This document shows positions 16,673 through 25,568 of a stretch of DNA of 58,493 bases, in pieces. Location of the stretch: the NCBI GenBank assembly GCA_016342585.1, contig JAEINK010000030.1, positions 1-58,493 on the forward strand, written 5' to 3'. The DNA is from Spirochaetales bacterium (GTDB taxonomy: Bacteria; Spirochaetota; Spirochaetia; UBA9216). The notes below the pieces were generated by a model. That model did not search any database. It was not told where the DNA came from and worked only from the letters and a program-made list of their open reading frames with translations. Positions within the stretch are counted from its first letter, which is position 1, and each line of letters opens with the position of its first letter. A program made the translations under genes and the position numbers.

Positions 16673-17393
16673 GGCCTTCAGTTAAAATTACTATATCCAC
16701 ACGTCTGTTATAGGCTCGCCCCTCGGGAGTATCGTTGGAAACAAGGGGTACTGTCTCTGCAAGTCCGGAAACTTGAAACTGCTGTTCATTAACCCCGAAA
16801 TCAGAAAGGTAGTGAAGAACATTTATCGCCCTGAGGGAGGATAATTCCCAGTTGGAATAAAATTCACCATCAGGATCTGTAGGAAGAGAATCCGTATGCC
16901 CCTCAATCCGGAACTTCTGTTCGTCTCCCAGACCTTTCAATAATACAGAAGCCTTCCGCAGGGTATCCCGGGAAGCCTCGATATCCACATCAGCACTGCC
17001 CACATCAAAGAAAGCATCTGCCGCAAAACTGATAATAAGGCCCCGTTCATCCTCGGTAATCCGCACAAGTTTAGAATTTGTCTCCGGCTGAAAGAGGGAA
17101 ATGGCGTGTCTTCTGGCCTGATCAAGGGCCCTTCCTTTCTGCATGGAGGGAAGACTGGCTACCGTATGCCCCATTTCTGCGAGTTTACCCACCTGGAGGG
17201 TATTTCCCCCGTTAAGCATTCCTAAACCACTGAAAGCAGAAAGAACAAGTTTCATCTTGTATCCATCTACCGTAGCCGTTGTATACATGAGTACGAAGAA
17301 GGTAAGTAGAAGGGTAACCATGTCCCCATAGGTGGTCATCCATTCCGGAGATCCTTCAGGTGGACATTTTTTTGCTTTCTTAGGACCGGCCAT
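16665..17393 (-). CDS. motB: Flagellar stator protein MotB
   Basis: The 242-residue protein has a short basic N terminus, a single membrane helix (about 22-45) starting with TYGDMVTLLLTFFVLMY, in which Asp24 is the proton-binding residue (Asp32 in E. coli), a plug/linker and a C-terminal OmpA-type peptidoglycan-binding domain (about 120-240) with IEGHTDSLPTD and NRRVDIVIL. It pairs with MotA, encoded 20 bases upstream. In spirochaetes the stator anchors the periplasmic flagellar motor to the wall. Confidence 0.95.
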   Translation of the reverse strand: MAGPKKAKKCPPEGSPEWMTTYGDMVTLLLTFFVLMYTTATVDGYKMKLVLSAFSGLGMLNGGNTLQVGKLAEMGHTVASLPSMQKGRALDQARRHAISLFQPETNSKLVRITEDERGLIISFAADAFFDVGSADVDIEASRDTLRKASVLLKGLGDEQKFRIEGHTDSLPTDPDGEFYSNWELSSLRAINVLHYLSDFGVNEQQFQVSGLAETVPLVSNDTPEGRAYNRRVDIVILTEGHL

Positions 17394-17413
17394 ACTCTTC
17401 TCTCCTATCCCGA

Positions 17414-18196
17414 CTATTCCGCATTAATCTCGGCTAATACAGCCTCTCTCTTCTCCGGAGGCAGAAAGGATACAAGTTTTGCTTCCAATATTCGGGGATT
17501 ATCTCCCGACTGAATAGAGAGAATCCCTTCTATTATAATCTCGTTAACAAGTGTCTCTTCTTTATCTCTATCTTCCAGTTTATTTTTAAAAGGAATGAAG
17601 ATGAAGTTGGCAAGAATTGAACCGTACATAGTGGTAATCAGGGCGAGTGACATACCGGCACCGATGGCATCAGCATCGGAAAGGTTTGCAAGCATCGCAA
17701 TAAGCCCCGCCAGGGTTCCAACCATTCCGAAGGCCGGTGCAAGAGAACCCCAGTCGCCGTAGAGTTTTATTCCCTCTTCATGACGTCCCTGCTGCTGATT
17801 CAATTCGGTATAAAGCATGGTTTTAATGATTTCAGGATCCGTTCCATCAACAACAAACTGAATTCCTTTTTTCATAAACTCTTCTTCTACCATTTCAAGT
17901 TCATCTTCCAGAGCCAGAAGACCATCTCGTCTTGCCTTTTCAGAAAATTTTACAAGGGTAGTAATTATCCTTTCTACCTCAAAATTCTGAATTTTGAAGA
18001 TCTTTTGAGTAATAGCCATAATCTTCATCATTCGGGGAAGAGGATTAGAGATCATGAGGGCCGCAAAAGATCCTCCGATAACCATGGCTGCTGAAGGGAT
18101 ATTTGCATAGATCATCAGTCCACTTCCACCACCGATCATGGACCAGAGAATCATAGCAGTTCCCAGGCCTAAGCCTATTATTGTAGAAAGATCCAT
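17414..18196 (-). CDS. motA: Flagellar stator protein MotA
   Basis: The 260-residue protein has four membrane helices (two near the N terminus, two near 150-205) and the large cytoplasmic loop between them that contacts FliG. The Pro-containing ion-channel segment GDWGSLAPAFGMVGTLAGLIAML and the LALITTMYGSILANFIFIP segment are MotA signatures. It begins 5 bases after flbD and precedes motB by 20 bases. Confidence 0.96.
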   Translation of the reverse strand: MDLSTIIGLGLGTAMILWSMIGGGSGLMIYANIPSAAMVIGGSFAALMISNPLPRMMKIMAITQKIFKIQNFEVERIITTLVKFSEKARRDGLLALEDELEMVEEEFMKKGIQFVVDGTDPEIIKTMLYTELNQQQGRHEEGIKLYGDWGSLAPAFGMVGTLAGLIAMLANLSDADAIGAGMSLALITTMYGSILANFIFIPFKNKLEDRDKEETLVNEIIIEGILSIQSGDNPRILEAKLVSFLPPEKREAVLAEINAE

Positions 18197-18201
18197 ACTG
18201 C

Positions 18202-18399
18202 CTACTCCTCGTTCTTAAAAGCCCCGATGAGCTTTCTATATTCTACTATTCGATCGAAAACCGACTGATAGTCATCTTTAACAACCAGCCTCTTTCCTGA
18301 GAGCATGATCAAAGTCAAATCCGGGTTCGTTTCCATATATTCAATATGGTGTGGATTGACATAGAATTCGGTTCCATTAAGCTTTGTAACTCTTACCAT
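18202..18399 (-). CDS. flbD: FlbD family protein (SwrD-like)
   Basis: The 65-residue basic protein (MVRVTKLNGTEFYVNPHHIEYME) belongs to the FlbD/SwrD family always found between flgE and motA in spirochaetes and many Firmicutes. In Bacillus subtilis SwrD increases flagellar power, probably through the stators. The coding frame is short but well supported by position, composition and the adjacent motA start 5 bases later. A candidate promoter and a hairpin lie in the 130-base gap before it. Confidence 0.9.
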   Translation of the reverse strand: MVRVTKLNGTEFYVNPHHIEYMETNPDLTLIMLSGKRLVVKDDYQSVFDRIVEYRKLIGAFKNEE

Positions 18400-18433
18400 A
18401 AACTCTATTTCATACTCCCTGTTCTATATTTCA

Positions 18434-18454
18434 AGGCCGCATATAGAGCGGCCT
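18434..18454 (-). other. Hairpin between flgE and flbD
   Basis: AGGCCGC-7 nt-GCGGCCT forms a 7-bp GC-rich stem in the gap. The bases after it on the minus strand (TGAAATATAG) are not a U-tract, so it is not a standard terminator. It may stabilise the flgE 3' end, which would fit the need for much more hook protein than FlbD/MotAB. Confidence 0.45.
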
Positions 18455-18461
18455 GATTAAA

Positions 18462-18491
18462 TTACTACTTTATTAAGCTCTTATCAGTCAA
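18462..18491 (-). promoter_or_regulatory. Candidate promoter upstream of flbD-motA-motB
   Basis: On the minus strand TTGACT (18486-18491) and TAGTAA (18462-18467) are separated by 18 bp. This would allow separate transcription of flbD-motAB from within the block. The -10 match is only moderate. Confidence 0.35.
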
Positions 18492-18529
18492 TCATCAATG
18501 CGATCAACTGTTAAAACTTACCTTACCAT

Positions 18530-19927
18530 TTACCTTTTCAAGGTAAGAAGTTCCTGAAGCATTGTGTCCGATGTCTGTATTGTCTTCGAGTTAGCCTGGA
18601 AACCTCTCTGGGTTACGATCATATCGGTGAACTGGGCTGCTAAATCAACATTACTCATTTCAAGAGCACCAGCAATTATCTTTCCTTTTCCAGCCACACC
18701 GACAGGGCCGATATTTGCTTCACCGGAGTTGTTTGATACGGTGAAGGTGGATTCTCCTGCCTTTTCCAGTCCGCCCGGGTTTGTAAAAGTTGCAAGAGCG
18801 ACCTGACCAAGTTCCCTGTTTGATCCATTTGAATAAACACCGGTGATTTTACCGCTCTGGTCGACCTTAAAACTTTCGAGGTATCCCATTCCATATCCAT
18901 TCTGTTTGAAGGCCTTGGTTGAAGAGGTCTCGGCAAACTGGGTTACTGTGTTTACAGCCGATCCAACTTCACCAAGATTCAGATTGAAGGTCTGACGAAT
19001 AGGATCTGCACCAGCCTCTGCTGTGGCACCAAGAACGTCAAAGGCAAGCTGCAACTGGAGCTGTCCATTGTCGATGGCATCACCCGCACTGTCGGTCGCA
19101 GACTGAAGTGTTCCCAGGTTGTTAAAATCAAGGGTAAAGGTGTTATTATCAGTTACATTAGCCTCACCGGCATCAACAGTTACATTCGTAGGGTTTTCAC
19201 TGCCAGGATCGATCACAGCTGTTCCAGTCCAGGAGTTTGTATTATTAGGATTATCAGCCTTGGTGAAGGTAATCCGCATTTTGTGAAGATTTCCAAAAGA
19301 GTCATAGATATCTTTATCGAGGGTCCATGTCCCGGCCCGAACTTCCGCATCTCCGGCACCGGCAGGAACAACATCGAGTCTCTTATCCAGGTTACAGGCA
19401 AGAAAAACATCGGTAGTAGCGGATGCTGGATCCTTGCTTCCCACAGGGATAATAAGATCACCTACATCGGATGCCGTATTGATAAAAGCTTGACCGTCTA
19501 TTGTTTCGGCTGTCCATCCCTGAACTTTCAATCCATTGGCAGGATTAACAAGAGTTCCAGCCTCATCAAGTCCGAAAGCACCGGCCCTGGTGAAAAAGTC
19601 TTTATCACCGGAACTTAAAATAAACATTCCCTCGCCCTGAACAGCCAGGTCAGTCATAACACCGGTGGTCTGCATGGAGCCCTGGGTGTGAATAGTATCA
19701 ATTGAAGCAACGGTCATACCGAGACCAACCTGTTTCGGGTTAACACCACCGACATCCTCGGTGGGTTTTGCGGCGCCGGACATGGTCTGAGAAAGCATAT
19801 CCTGAAAGTTTACCCTTCCCTTCTTAAAACCGGTTGTATTTACATTGGCAATATTATTACCAATAACATCCATTCTAACCTGATGATTTTGAAGACCGGA
19901 AACACCGGCATAAAGTGAACGCATCAT
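18530..19927 (-). CDS. flgE: Flagellar hook protein FlgE
   Basis: The 465-residue protein has the flagellar rod/hook N-terminal motif ([26 protein letters not shown] region, residues 10-35) and C-terminal motif ([20 protein letters not shown] and [14 protein letters not shown]). Between them are the variable hook domains. Lys165 and Cys178, followed by Asn179, sit at the positions that form the self-catalysed lysinoalanine cross-link in the Treponema denticola hook (same numbering if translation starts at the first Met). This cross-link stiffens the periplasmic hook. It follows flgD by 12 bases, with AAGGAGG before the start. Confidence 0.96.
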   Translation of the reverse strand: MMRSLYAGVSGLQNHQVRMDVIGNNIANVNTTGFKKGRVNFQDMLSQTMSGAAKPTEDVGGVNPKQVGLGMTVASIDTIHTQGSMQTTGVMTDLAVQGEGMFILSSGDKDFFTRAGAFGLDEAGTLVNPANGLKVQGWTAETIDGQAFINTASDVGDLIIPVGSKDPASATTDVFLACNLDKRLDVVPAGAGDAEVRAGTWTLDKDIYDSFGNLHKMRITFTKADNPNNTNSWTGTAVIDPGSENPTNVTVDAGEANVTDNNTFTLDFNNLGTLQSATDSAGDAIDNGQLQLQLAFDVLGATAEAGADPIRQTFNLNLGEVGSAVNTVTQFAETSSTKAFKQNGYGMGYLESFKVDQSGKITGVYSNGSNRELGQVALATFTNPGGLEKAGESTFTVSNNSGEANIGPVGVAGKGKIIAGALEMSNVDLAAQFTDMIVTQRGFQANSKTIQTSDTMLQELLTLKR

Positions 19928-19939
19928 AGAACAGCCTCC

Positions 19940-20398
19940 TTAATTCGATGCCAGCTGTGGCTCTTGCAGAGACACAGTTTGAACTTTGCTGTAGTCATAA
20001 TAAGTGCCGTTAACCAGTACCTGGGGAAAATCTCTTCCCGATACGGCATCGACCACACCATTTACCGCCACATCACCATCAACAATGGTCACATTCTGTC
20101 CAACCATGGAGAAAGCCTGACCGGAGGTCATTGATGAAGCCATCTTGGTAAACTCCTGCTTCATATTCGTAATCTGCTCCAGGGAGGAAAACTGGGCCAT
20201 CTGAGCGATAAACTCTTTATCTTCCATGGGTGAAGTAGGATCCTGATGTGTAAGCTGGGTGATAAGAATATTCATAAAATCATCCTTATCCATTTCATTT
20301 TTCGAAACACGGCCCTCGCCAAGTTTCTTGTTAAAGGCATCTACCTGTATATCGGTAAGAGCCCTTTCCTGTGTTGATAAAGCAACGGAAAAATCCAT
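19940..20398 (-). CDS. flgD: Flagellar hook assembly (capping) protein FlgD
   Basis: The 152-residue protein contains the FlgD N-terminal core (KDDFMNILITQLTHQDPTSPMEDKEF region, about residues 40-66, and FSSLEQITNM). It is short compared with enteric FlgD because the C-terminal Ig/tudor domains are reduced to one small domain (about 100-145), as is usual in spirochaetes. It caps the growing hook. It lies 15 bases after fliK and 12 before flgE. Confidence 0.93.
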   Translation of the reverse strand: MDFSVALSTQERALTDIQVDAFNKKLGEGRVSKNEMDKDDFMNILITQLTHQDPTSPMEDKEFIAQMAQFSSLEQITNMKQEFTKMASSMTSGQAFSMVGQNVTIVDGDVAVNGVVDAVSGRDFPQVLVNGTYYDYSKVQTVSLQEPQLASN

Positions 20399-20413
20399 TC
20401 TTCTTATACCCTC

Positions 20414-21949
20414 CTAGGCCAGTAAATTCACTCTGACAGACGCTTCCCCGGAAAGGGATTCTGCCAGAGGAATGTTTTCCTCTATTGATTCGATAACCGA
20501 AGGATGCACCATAACAGGCTGGTCCTCACGCTTATTCCCGTGGCTCTCGCCGGCACCATCACCCTGAACAAAAACCTCAAGATTAGCAGAATCAAAGCCC
20601 GCTTCCCTCAATGCCCGCTGCAGGTCTTCCATGGTGGCATTAAATGCATCCTTTACATTTATATTTTCGACATAAATTCGCCCGGCTATATTGTTTTCAT
20701 TAAGATTCAGTCGAATCCTTACTTTTCCAAGGGATTCAGGCTTTAAAATGAGCCGAATCTCGCCAGCCTTGTTATCTTTAAGTAGAATTCCAGTCTGTTT
20801 TACAATATTGGGAACGCCTTCATCTTTAAGAAGACTCTTGAAACTTCCGGCCAATTCACCCTTATTCATAGAGAGGGTCTCGACATTGCCTTCACGTTCT
20901 ACAGAAGCTCCAAGTTCCATGACCCGGAATCCTGTGTTTGAATTTTCATTTCCAGCTTCCCGGGATTCAGAACCAGCAGTCAAGCCGGTCACAGCCTGTT
21001 CAGAAGTAGATGAAGATTCACCGGCAGCATTCAGTACAGAACTAAAGGGTTTTACGGAAGTGTTCTTCCCGGAACCCTTTTTTATCACTTTGCGTTGATC
21101 AGATAATTCGATCTTTAAAGAAGCATCAGCTCCTTTTTTTAGACCAGCGGCCAGCTTTCCACTGTCACGAACACCTTCGCCTTCAGTTCCAATGTTCTGC
21201 TTTGTATCTCCACTCCTGCCCCGGGAACGAAGCTCTCCGAGAAGGTCCTCACCAGAAACACCAGCTTTTCTGTTCTGATTCCCGGCAATTCCTGTCTCAT
21301 CGGTAACGAGTTCTTCAGCCTCCAACGCAAGGTCTGACATCTCTCCGTTAGAGGAGATTTTTTCTTCACCGCTACCCACTGTTCCTGAAAAGGCTTTCGG
21401 GTTCACTTCCCTTAATAATCGCAGAACTTTTTTATTCTCGTTTTTTATGGAAGCTGGTTTTTCAGGAGCTTTCGAATCTTTCGATAAAATGGATTCAGCC
21501 TCTGTTGCTACTGTAAACTTTCGTCCGGCAGCATCAAAACGTTCTGAATCGATTTTCAATCCATCTTTACTTCCGGCAATCGAAGCTTCACTCCGGCCTT
21601 CGGCTCTCTTTTTTCCATCCTTGCTGGAAATACCGCCATTACCCTTTTCAGAGAAAACACTCTTTTCGGATTCGCTGCCCTTTTCAGTCTGATCGGATGT
21701 CAGACTTCGGTTCTCGGAATCCTGCTTGGATGTTTTTTCTGAAGAACGGGAATTGGCCCTATGCTGGTCTACCGCAGCTTGAGAGTCTAGCCTGTCGGCA
21801 GCTTCGGCTTCAGCCTGCAGAGAACCATTGCTCTCTTCCAGGTATTCACTGAACTTCCGTCCAGAAACAGGCTCATTGAGCTTGTCCTGTTCGGGAGCCG
21901 GCGGGGTACCAGTCCGGGATGTTTCCTGAATGTTCAACAGATTAATCAT
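20414..21949 (-). CDS. fliK: Flagellar hook-length control protein FliK
   Basis: The 511-residue protein has a long disordered Ser/Glu/Lys-rich N-terminal part (about 1-370), as expected for the molecular ruler, and a compact C-terminal domain (about 385-475) with GEIRLILKPESLGKVRIRL and the following Ala/Glu-rich helix, the Flg_hook signature. It is the spirochaete gene once called flbC. It lies 8 bases after flbB. The ruler region contains many direct repeats of charged short words but no clear period. Confidence 0.9.
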   Translation of the reverse strand: MINLLNIQETSRTGTPPAPEQDKLNEPVSGRKFSEYLEESNGSLQAEAEAADRLDSQAAVDQHRANSRSSEKTSKQDSENRSLTSDQTEKGSESEKSVFSEKGNGGISSKDGKKRAEGRSEASIAGSKDGLKIDSERFDAAGRKFTVATEAESILSKDSKAPEKPASIKNENKKVLRLLREVNPKAFSGTVGSGEEKISSNGEMSDLALEAEELVTDETGIAGNQNRKAGVSGEDLLGELRSRGRSGDTKQNIGTEGEGVRDSGKLAAGLKKGADASLKIELSDQRKVIKKGSGKNTSVKPFSSVLNAAGESSSTSEQAVTGLTAGSESREAGNENSNTGFRVMELGASVEREGNVETLSMNKGELAGSFKSLLKDEGVPNIVKQTGILLKDNKAGEIRLILKPESLGKVRIRLNLNENNIAGRIYVENINVKDAFNATMEDLQRALREAGFDSANLEVFVQGDGAGESHGNKREDQPVMVHPSVIESIEENIPLAESLSGEASVRVNLLA

Positions 21950-21957
21950 CTAACAGT

Positions 21958-22581
21958 TTAATCCTCCGGTTTTTTAAGCATCTTTCTACTCAGATTTGCG
22001 GCCTTATCAGGTTCCATCAATGAAAGCCAGTAGGAAACCATGGATGCAGCGCCCTCTTCCTGGGCAATTGCTTCGGTCATTCTCATGATGTCAATAATAT
22101 CCTGATCATCCATGACCTCAAGCCGTTTTACAGCCGCATCCGGTGCCATACCAACAAAATACTGACTGGTCTGTCTTAGGTTCGCATTTCTATTGTCGTA
22201 CTGTTTTAGACGATCGTTAAATGATTTTTCTTTATCTGCTAAAGCATTTTCCCTTTCTTCCAGGGCTTCACGCATCTGAGTGAGCTCAGATTCTTCATTT
22301 CTGATGTTATTTTCGCGATTATCGAGCTCCTCCATGCGAAGGGCAAGCTCTTCCTGCTGCATCTTTATCCTCTCCTGATCGAGGAATCCCGGTGCATCCG
22401 CATTTTCCAGAGGTTCAGGCTGATTAATATTTAAAAGTGACAATACAGGAGAAACCAGCTTTCTGGCATCGAGAAACCCAAGGTAGTCAAACCAGATCAC
22501 ACCACCCAAACCAAGTGCGAGAATCAGCAGTATGAGTAAAACTATAGTTGAACCGGACCTTACGGCCTTGAATCTTGCCAC
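21958..22581 (-). CDS. flbB: Periplasmic flagellar collar protein FlbB
   Basis: The 207-residue protein has one N-terminal membrane helix (about 12-33), a long coiled coil (about 70-140, heptads rich in Glu, Arg and Leu), and a C-terminal helical segment (about 143-205: FVGMAPDAAVKRLEVMDDQD and later AANLSRKMLKK) resembling the MgtE N-terminal domain. This matches FlbB, which in Borrelia organises the spirochaete-specific periplasmic collar around the motor. It lies between fliJ and fliK, in the same place as in Borrelia and Treponema. Confidence 0.85.
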   Translation of the reverse strand: MARFKAVRSGSTIVLLILLILALGLGGVIWFDYLGFLDARKLVSPVLSLLNINQPEPLENADAPGFLDQERIKMQQEELALRMEELDNRENNIRNEESELTQMREALEERENALADKEKSFNDRLKQYDNRNANLRQTSQYFVGMAPDAAVKRLEVMDDQDIIDIMRMTEAIAQEEGAASMVSYWLSLMEPDKAANLSRKMLKKPED

Positions 22582-22584
22582 TTT

Positions 22585-23049
22585 TTAAACCTCCATGTTC
22601 CCGGCAGGGGAAAAAGCACCTTTTTTCCTTACGGCAGTGCTGGTATTTATATCGTCGATCATCTTCATCTCTTCCTTAAGCTGTTCCTTGTAGTACTCGG
22701 TTTCCTGCTTCTCTTTGAGCTTTTCCAAAACCTTACGATCCCGGGAGGCTTCCAGGTATTTTACCTGAACTTTATCCTTCTCGATTTCGGTCTTTTCCAG
22801 TTCAGCCTGAAATTTTATAACATCCTCACGCATTCGCCGCATATAAAACTCGGAAGCCGCCAGCTGACCGAGACCACCATCAGCACTACGAACACCGAGG
22901 GTCTCACGATGAAGCCTTTCACACTCACGGATATCCCGTTTAAGCTTGTTACACCTTGAGACGACCTCCCCGAGCTTCGTCTCCCAATCCTTCTCCTTAC
23001 GCTCCCTTAAGGAAAGAAGCCGTTGAAGGCTGAAAACAAACCTACGCAT
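22585..23049 (-). CDS. fliJ: Flagellar export chaperone FliJ
   Basis: The 154-residue protein is almost entirely helical and charged and starts MRRFVFSLQRLLSLRERKEK, the FliJ-type N terminus. FliJ is the coiled-coil stalk in the FliI ATPase ring that links it to FlhA. Its start overlaps the fliI stop by 8 bases and it ends 3 bases before flbB. Confidence 0.9.
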   Translation of the reverse strand: MRRFVFSLQRLLSLRERKEKDWETKLGEVVSRCNKLKRDIRECERLHRETLGVRSADGGLGQLAASEFYMRRMREDVIKFQAELEKTEIEKDKVQVKYLEASRDRKVLEKLKEKQETEYYKEQLKEEMKMIDDINTSTAVRKKGAFSPAGNMEV

Positions 23050-24490
23050 TTATTTTCTCAAGTTCATCCATCGGAAGACCGGTTATCAGTGAAACCTGCT
23101 CCAGGGTATCTGACAAAGGAGCTTTCTCTTCGATATCCTGCTGCAGGAATTCATTCAAAACAACATGTTTGGAGATAGCCTCATCGATAACAGGATTACT
23201 TCCTTCCGCATAAGCGCCTACATTTATAAGGTCTTCCGCATCGGCATAGGCGGCCAGGAGACGCCTGATATGCCCCATAGCCTTTCTTGTCTGCATCGTT
23301 GTAATCTTTGTCTCGAGTCTGGAGAGTGAATTGAGAACATTAATTGCCGGATAGTGATAACTTTGGGCCAGTTTACGATCCAGAATAATATGACCATCCA
23401 GGATGCCCCTTACATTATCGGCAATGGGTTCATCCATATCATCACCTTCAACAAGGATCGTATAAAAGCCAGTAATGGTCCCCTTTTGAGAGGTTCCGCA
23501 TCGCTCCAGGAGCTGGGGAAGCTTTTCAAAAACCGAAGGAGGAAATCCACGGTTGGCAGGAGGTTCTCCCATGGCAAGGCCGATCTCCCTTTGAGCTCGG
23601 GCAAATCGCGTGACAGAGTCGAAGAGCAGCATAACGTCCCTCCCCTGGTCCCGGAAGTATTCGGCAACAGCAGTGGCCGCGTAGGCACCTCTCAGACGCG
23701 ACAAGGGGGGAGTATCGGAGGAAGAAACAATAATAACCGACCTTTTCAAGCCCTCTTCACCGAGATCATTCTCGATAAACTCCCGAACTTCCCGTCCTCG
23801 TTCTCCAATGAGGGCGATAACATTCACATCGGCATTAGTATTTCTGGCAATCATACCAAGCAGGGTGGATTTTCCGACACCACTTCCCGAGAAGATACCC
23901 AGACGTTGCCCCCGCCCCACAGGGATCAGACTATCTATTGATCGGACTCCCGTATGGATGCGCCGGTCAATATTCTTTCTCGTAAGGACATCGGGAGGTT
24001 TATTCTGTACAGGATACCAGGCTTCCGGGCTTACTGACCCACGACCATCCATCGGATGTCCAGTGCTGTCCAGTACTCTGCCGAGCAGTCCCTCTGAAAC
24101 GGGAATACTCAGAGGTTCCCCCATGGCCACCACCATAGAACCTGGTTCAATCCCGTCCATATTCCCATAAGGCATGAGCTGTACGGTTTTATCGTGAAAA
24201 CCCACAACCTCTGCAGGAACCGAAATCGTTGACCTTTCAATTTTAAGGGAGTGGGGTTTTCCCCTGACGGAAAAGAACTCGGCTTCCCCCTCCCTTCCCT
24301 CAGGAATTCCATCCCCCGGAGGGGAATAGGGCACAAGGATTTGACAGACTTCACCAATTTTAACCTGTGGTCCCTGGCTTTCCACCAGCAACCCGAGCAC
24401 ACGGGTAACAACACCTGTCAATTTTATGGGATCTGTTCTATCGAGAACTGTATTATATTTTTCAAACCACATTGAATGACTCACCGTCAT
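23042..24490 (-). CDS. fliI: Flagellar export ATPase FliI
   Basis: The 482-residue F1-beta-like ATPase has Walker A GSGVGKST (about residue 203), the DVMLLFDSVTRFARAQREIGL Walker B region and the FliI/YscN signature PPANRGFPPSVFEKLPQLLER. It energises delivery of substrates to the export gate. GGGAGGGGAGCAGT precedes the ATG at 24490. It overlaps fliJ and follows fliH after 98 bases containing a short AAGGC/GCCTT stem just before the ribosome binding site. Confidence 0.96.
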   Translation of the reverse strand: MTVSHSMWFEKYNTVLDRTDPIKLTGVVTRVLGLLVESQGPQVKIGEVCQILVPYSPPGDGIPEGREGEAEFFSVRGKPHSLKIERSTISVPAEVVGFHDKTVQLMPYGNMDGIEPGSMVVAMGEPLSIPVSEGLLGRVLDSTGHPMDGRGSVSPEAWYPVQNKPPDVLTRKNIDRRIHTGVRSIDSLIPVGRGQRLGIFSGSGVGKSTLLGMIARNTNADVNVIALIGERGREVREFIENDLGEEGLKRSVIIVSSSDTPPLSRLRGAYAATAVAEYFRDQGRDVMLLFDSVTRFARAQREIGLAMGEPPANRGFPPSVFEKLPQLLERCGTSQKGTITGFYTILVEGDDMDEPIADNVRGILDGHIILDRKLAQSYHYPAINVLNSLSRLETKITTMQTRKAMGHIRRLLAAYADAEDLINVGAYAEGSNPVIDEAISKHVVLNEFLQQDIEEKAPLSDTLEQVSLITGLPMDELEKINA

Positions 24491-24588
24491 ACTGCTCCCC
24501 TCCCAAGGCAGCAGGCCTTAAAACCGGTTCCTCCTATTTAGAGAGTTTCCGATCACCTAAAGAATTCTGAAAAAAAATCCTCAGTGGC

Positions 24589-25500
24589 CTATTCACTACT
24601 CTCAACCCTTATGGGTGTAAGCTCAAGGATTTTCTCTTCGATCTCCTTGAACTGGCTGGAAATTCTGGCATCTATCAAGCCGAAATCGGTTTCGATTATA
24701 CATCCGCCTTTATCAACCGAAGAGTCCTCCATAACGGTGATGGTTCGAACATTCTCCACCATCCTCATGAAATCGTTGATATGATCGGATGTCAGCTCCA
24801 CATCTTCCATATTTACCCGAATTACAACATCACCACGGCTTTTAAGCTTGCGCAGTGCCTGAATACAGTTATTTATGACTACATTTTTCTGATTTTCAGA
24901 GATGACTTTCACTACTTTTTTAGAAATCTGAATAACGAGATTAATAATCTGGGTTTCAGTCTCTTCAATAATTTCGGTTCTTTTTTCTATGGCAGTGGAA
25001 ATAACCTTATGAAGCTGCTCGGTAAGCCTTTTAATTTCAGCCTGACCGGCCTGCCACCCCTCTTCACGCCCTTTTTCAAGGCCCTCTTTGTAGGCGCTGT
25101 CGGAAATATCTGAAACCTTTCCCTCGATATCGACGATCTGCTTATCGGCCATATCCTGGGCTTCGGCAATAATTCTGTTTTTATCATCTTCGGCCGATTG
25201 ACGGGCTTTCTGGGATTCATCGGTGAGGCGTTTAACCTCTTCAAAGGCACGAGCCTCAGCCTCTTTCAGGATACGCTCTGCTTCGGATTTAGCTTCGGCG
25301 ATCATGGCCTCTTTTTCGGAACCCCATGAAATTTTGAAAGCCTCGGCTTCCCGCCTTAAATCATCGGCCGTAGGCCCTGTATACTCTTCCAAAGGCTGTA
25401 CATCTACAGTCTCAGCCTCTTCTTCGAAGGGAGACTCAAGAAAAACCTTACGCGTAAGCTGCTGTATTTCCTGAGGTCTGAATACATTCTTGGCCATCAA
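24589..25500 (-). CDS. fliH: Flagellar assembly protein FliH
   Basis: The 303-residue protein has a long Glu/Lys/Ala-rich helical N-terminal half (about 45-165) with the Gly/Glu repeats near GLEKGREEGWQAGQ (FliH GxxxG region), and a C-terminal globular domain (about 175-295) with VVNNC... and DKGGCIIETDFGLIDARISSQ typical of FliH/V-ATPase E subunits. It tethers FliI to FliN/FliY in the C-ring. GGAGG precedes the start. Confidence 0.93.
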   Translation of the reverse strand: MMAKNVFRPQEIQQLTRKVFLESPFEEEAETVDVQPLEEYTGPTADDLRREAEAFKISWGSEKEAMIAEAKSEAERILKEAEARAFEEVKRLTDESQKARQSAEDDKNRIIAEAQDMADKQIVDIEGKVSDISDSAYKEGLEKGREEGWQAGQAEIKRLTEQLHKVISTAIEKRTEIIEETETQIINLVIQISKKVVKVISENQKNVVINNCIQALRKLKSRGDVVIRVNMEDVELTSDHINDFMRMVENVRTITVMEDSSVDKGGCIIETDFGLIDARISSQFKEIEEKILELTPIRVESSE

Positions 25501-25516
25501 ATTCCTCCTGAATATC

Positions 25517-25536
25517 CCCTGATGCCTCTTTCAGGG
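25517..25536 (-). other. Hairpin between fliG and fliH
   Basis: CCCTGA aagaggca TCAGGG on the minus strand forms a 6-bp stem in the 68-base gap, about 16 bases before the fliH start and close to its ribosome binding site. It could modulate fliH translation; no U-tract follows. Confidence 0.3.
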
Positions 25537-25568
25537 ACATCCTAAATCTGTTTTAAATTAAAAGGGGA

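Noticed and set aside
16538..16792. 84-codon plus-strand frame over the motB-fliL gap
   Set aside because: It overlaps the motB 3' end in antisense, lacks a ribosome binding site and covers the inverted repeat.
18434..18454. Hairpin after flgE as a rho-independent terminator
   Set aside because: No U-tract follows the stem, and flbD-motAB are normally in the same transcript.
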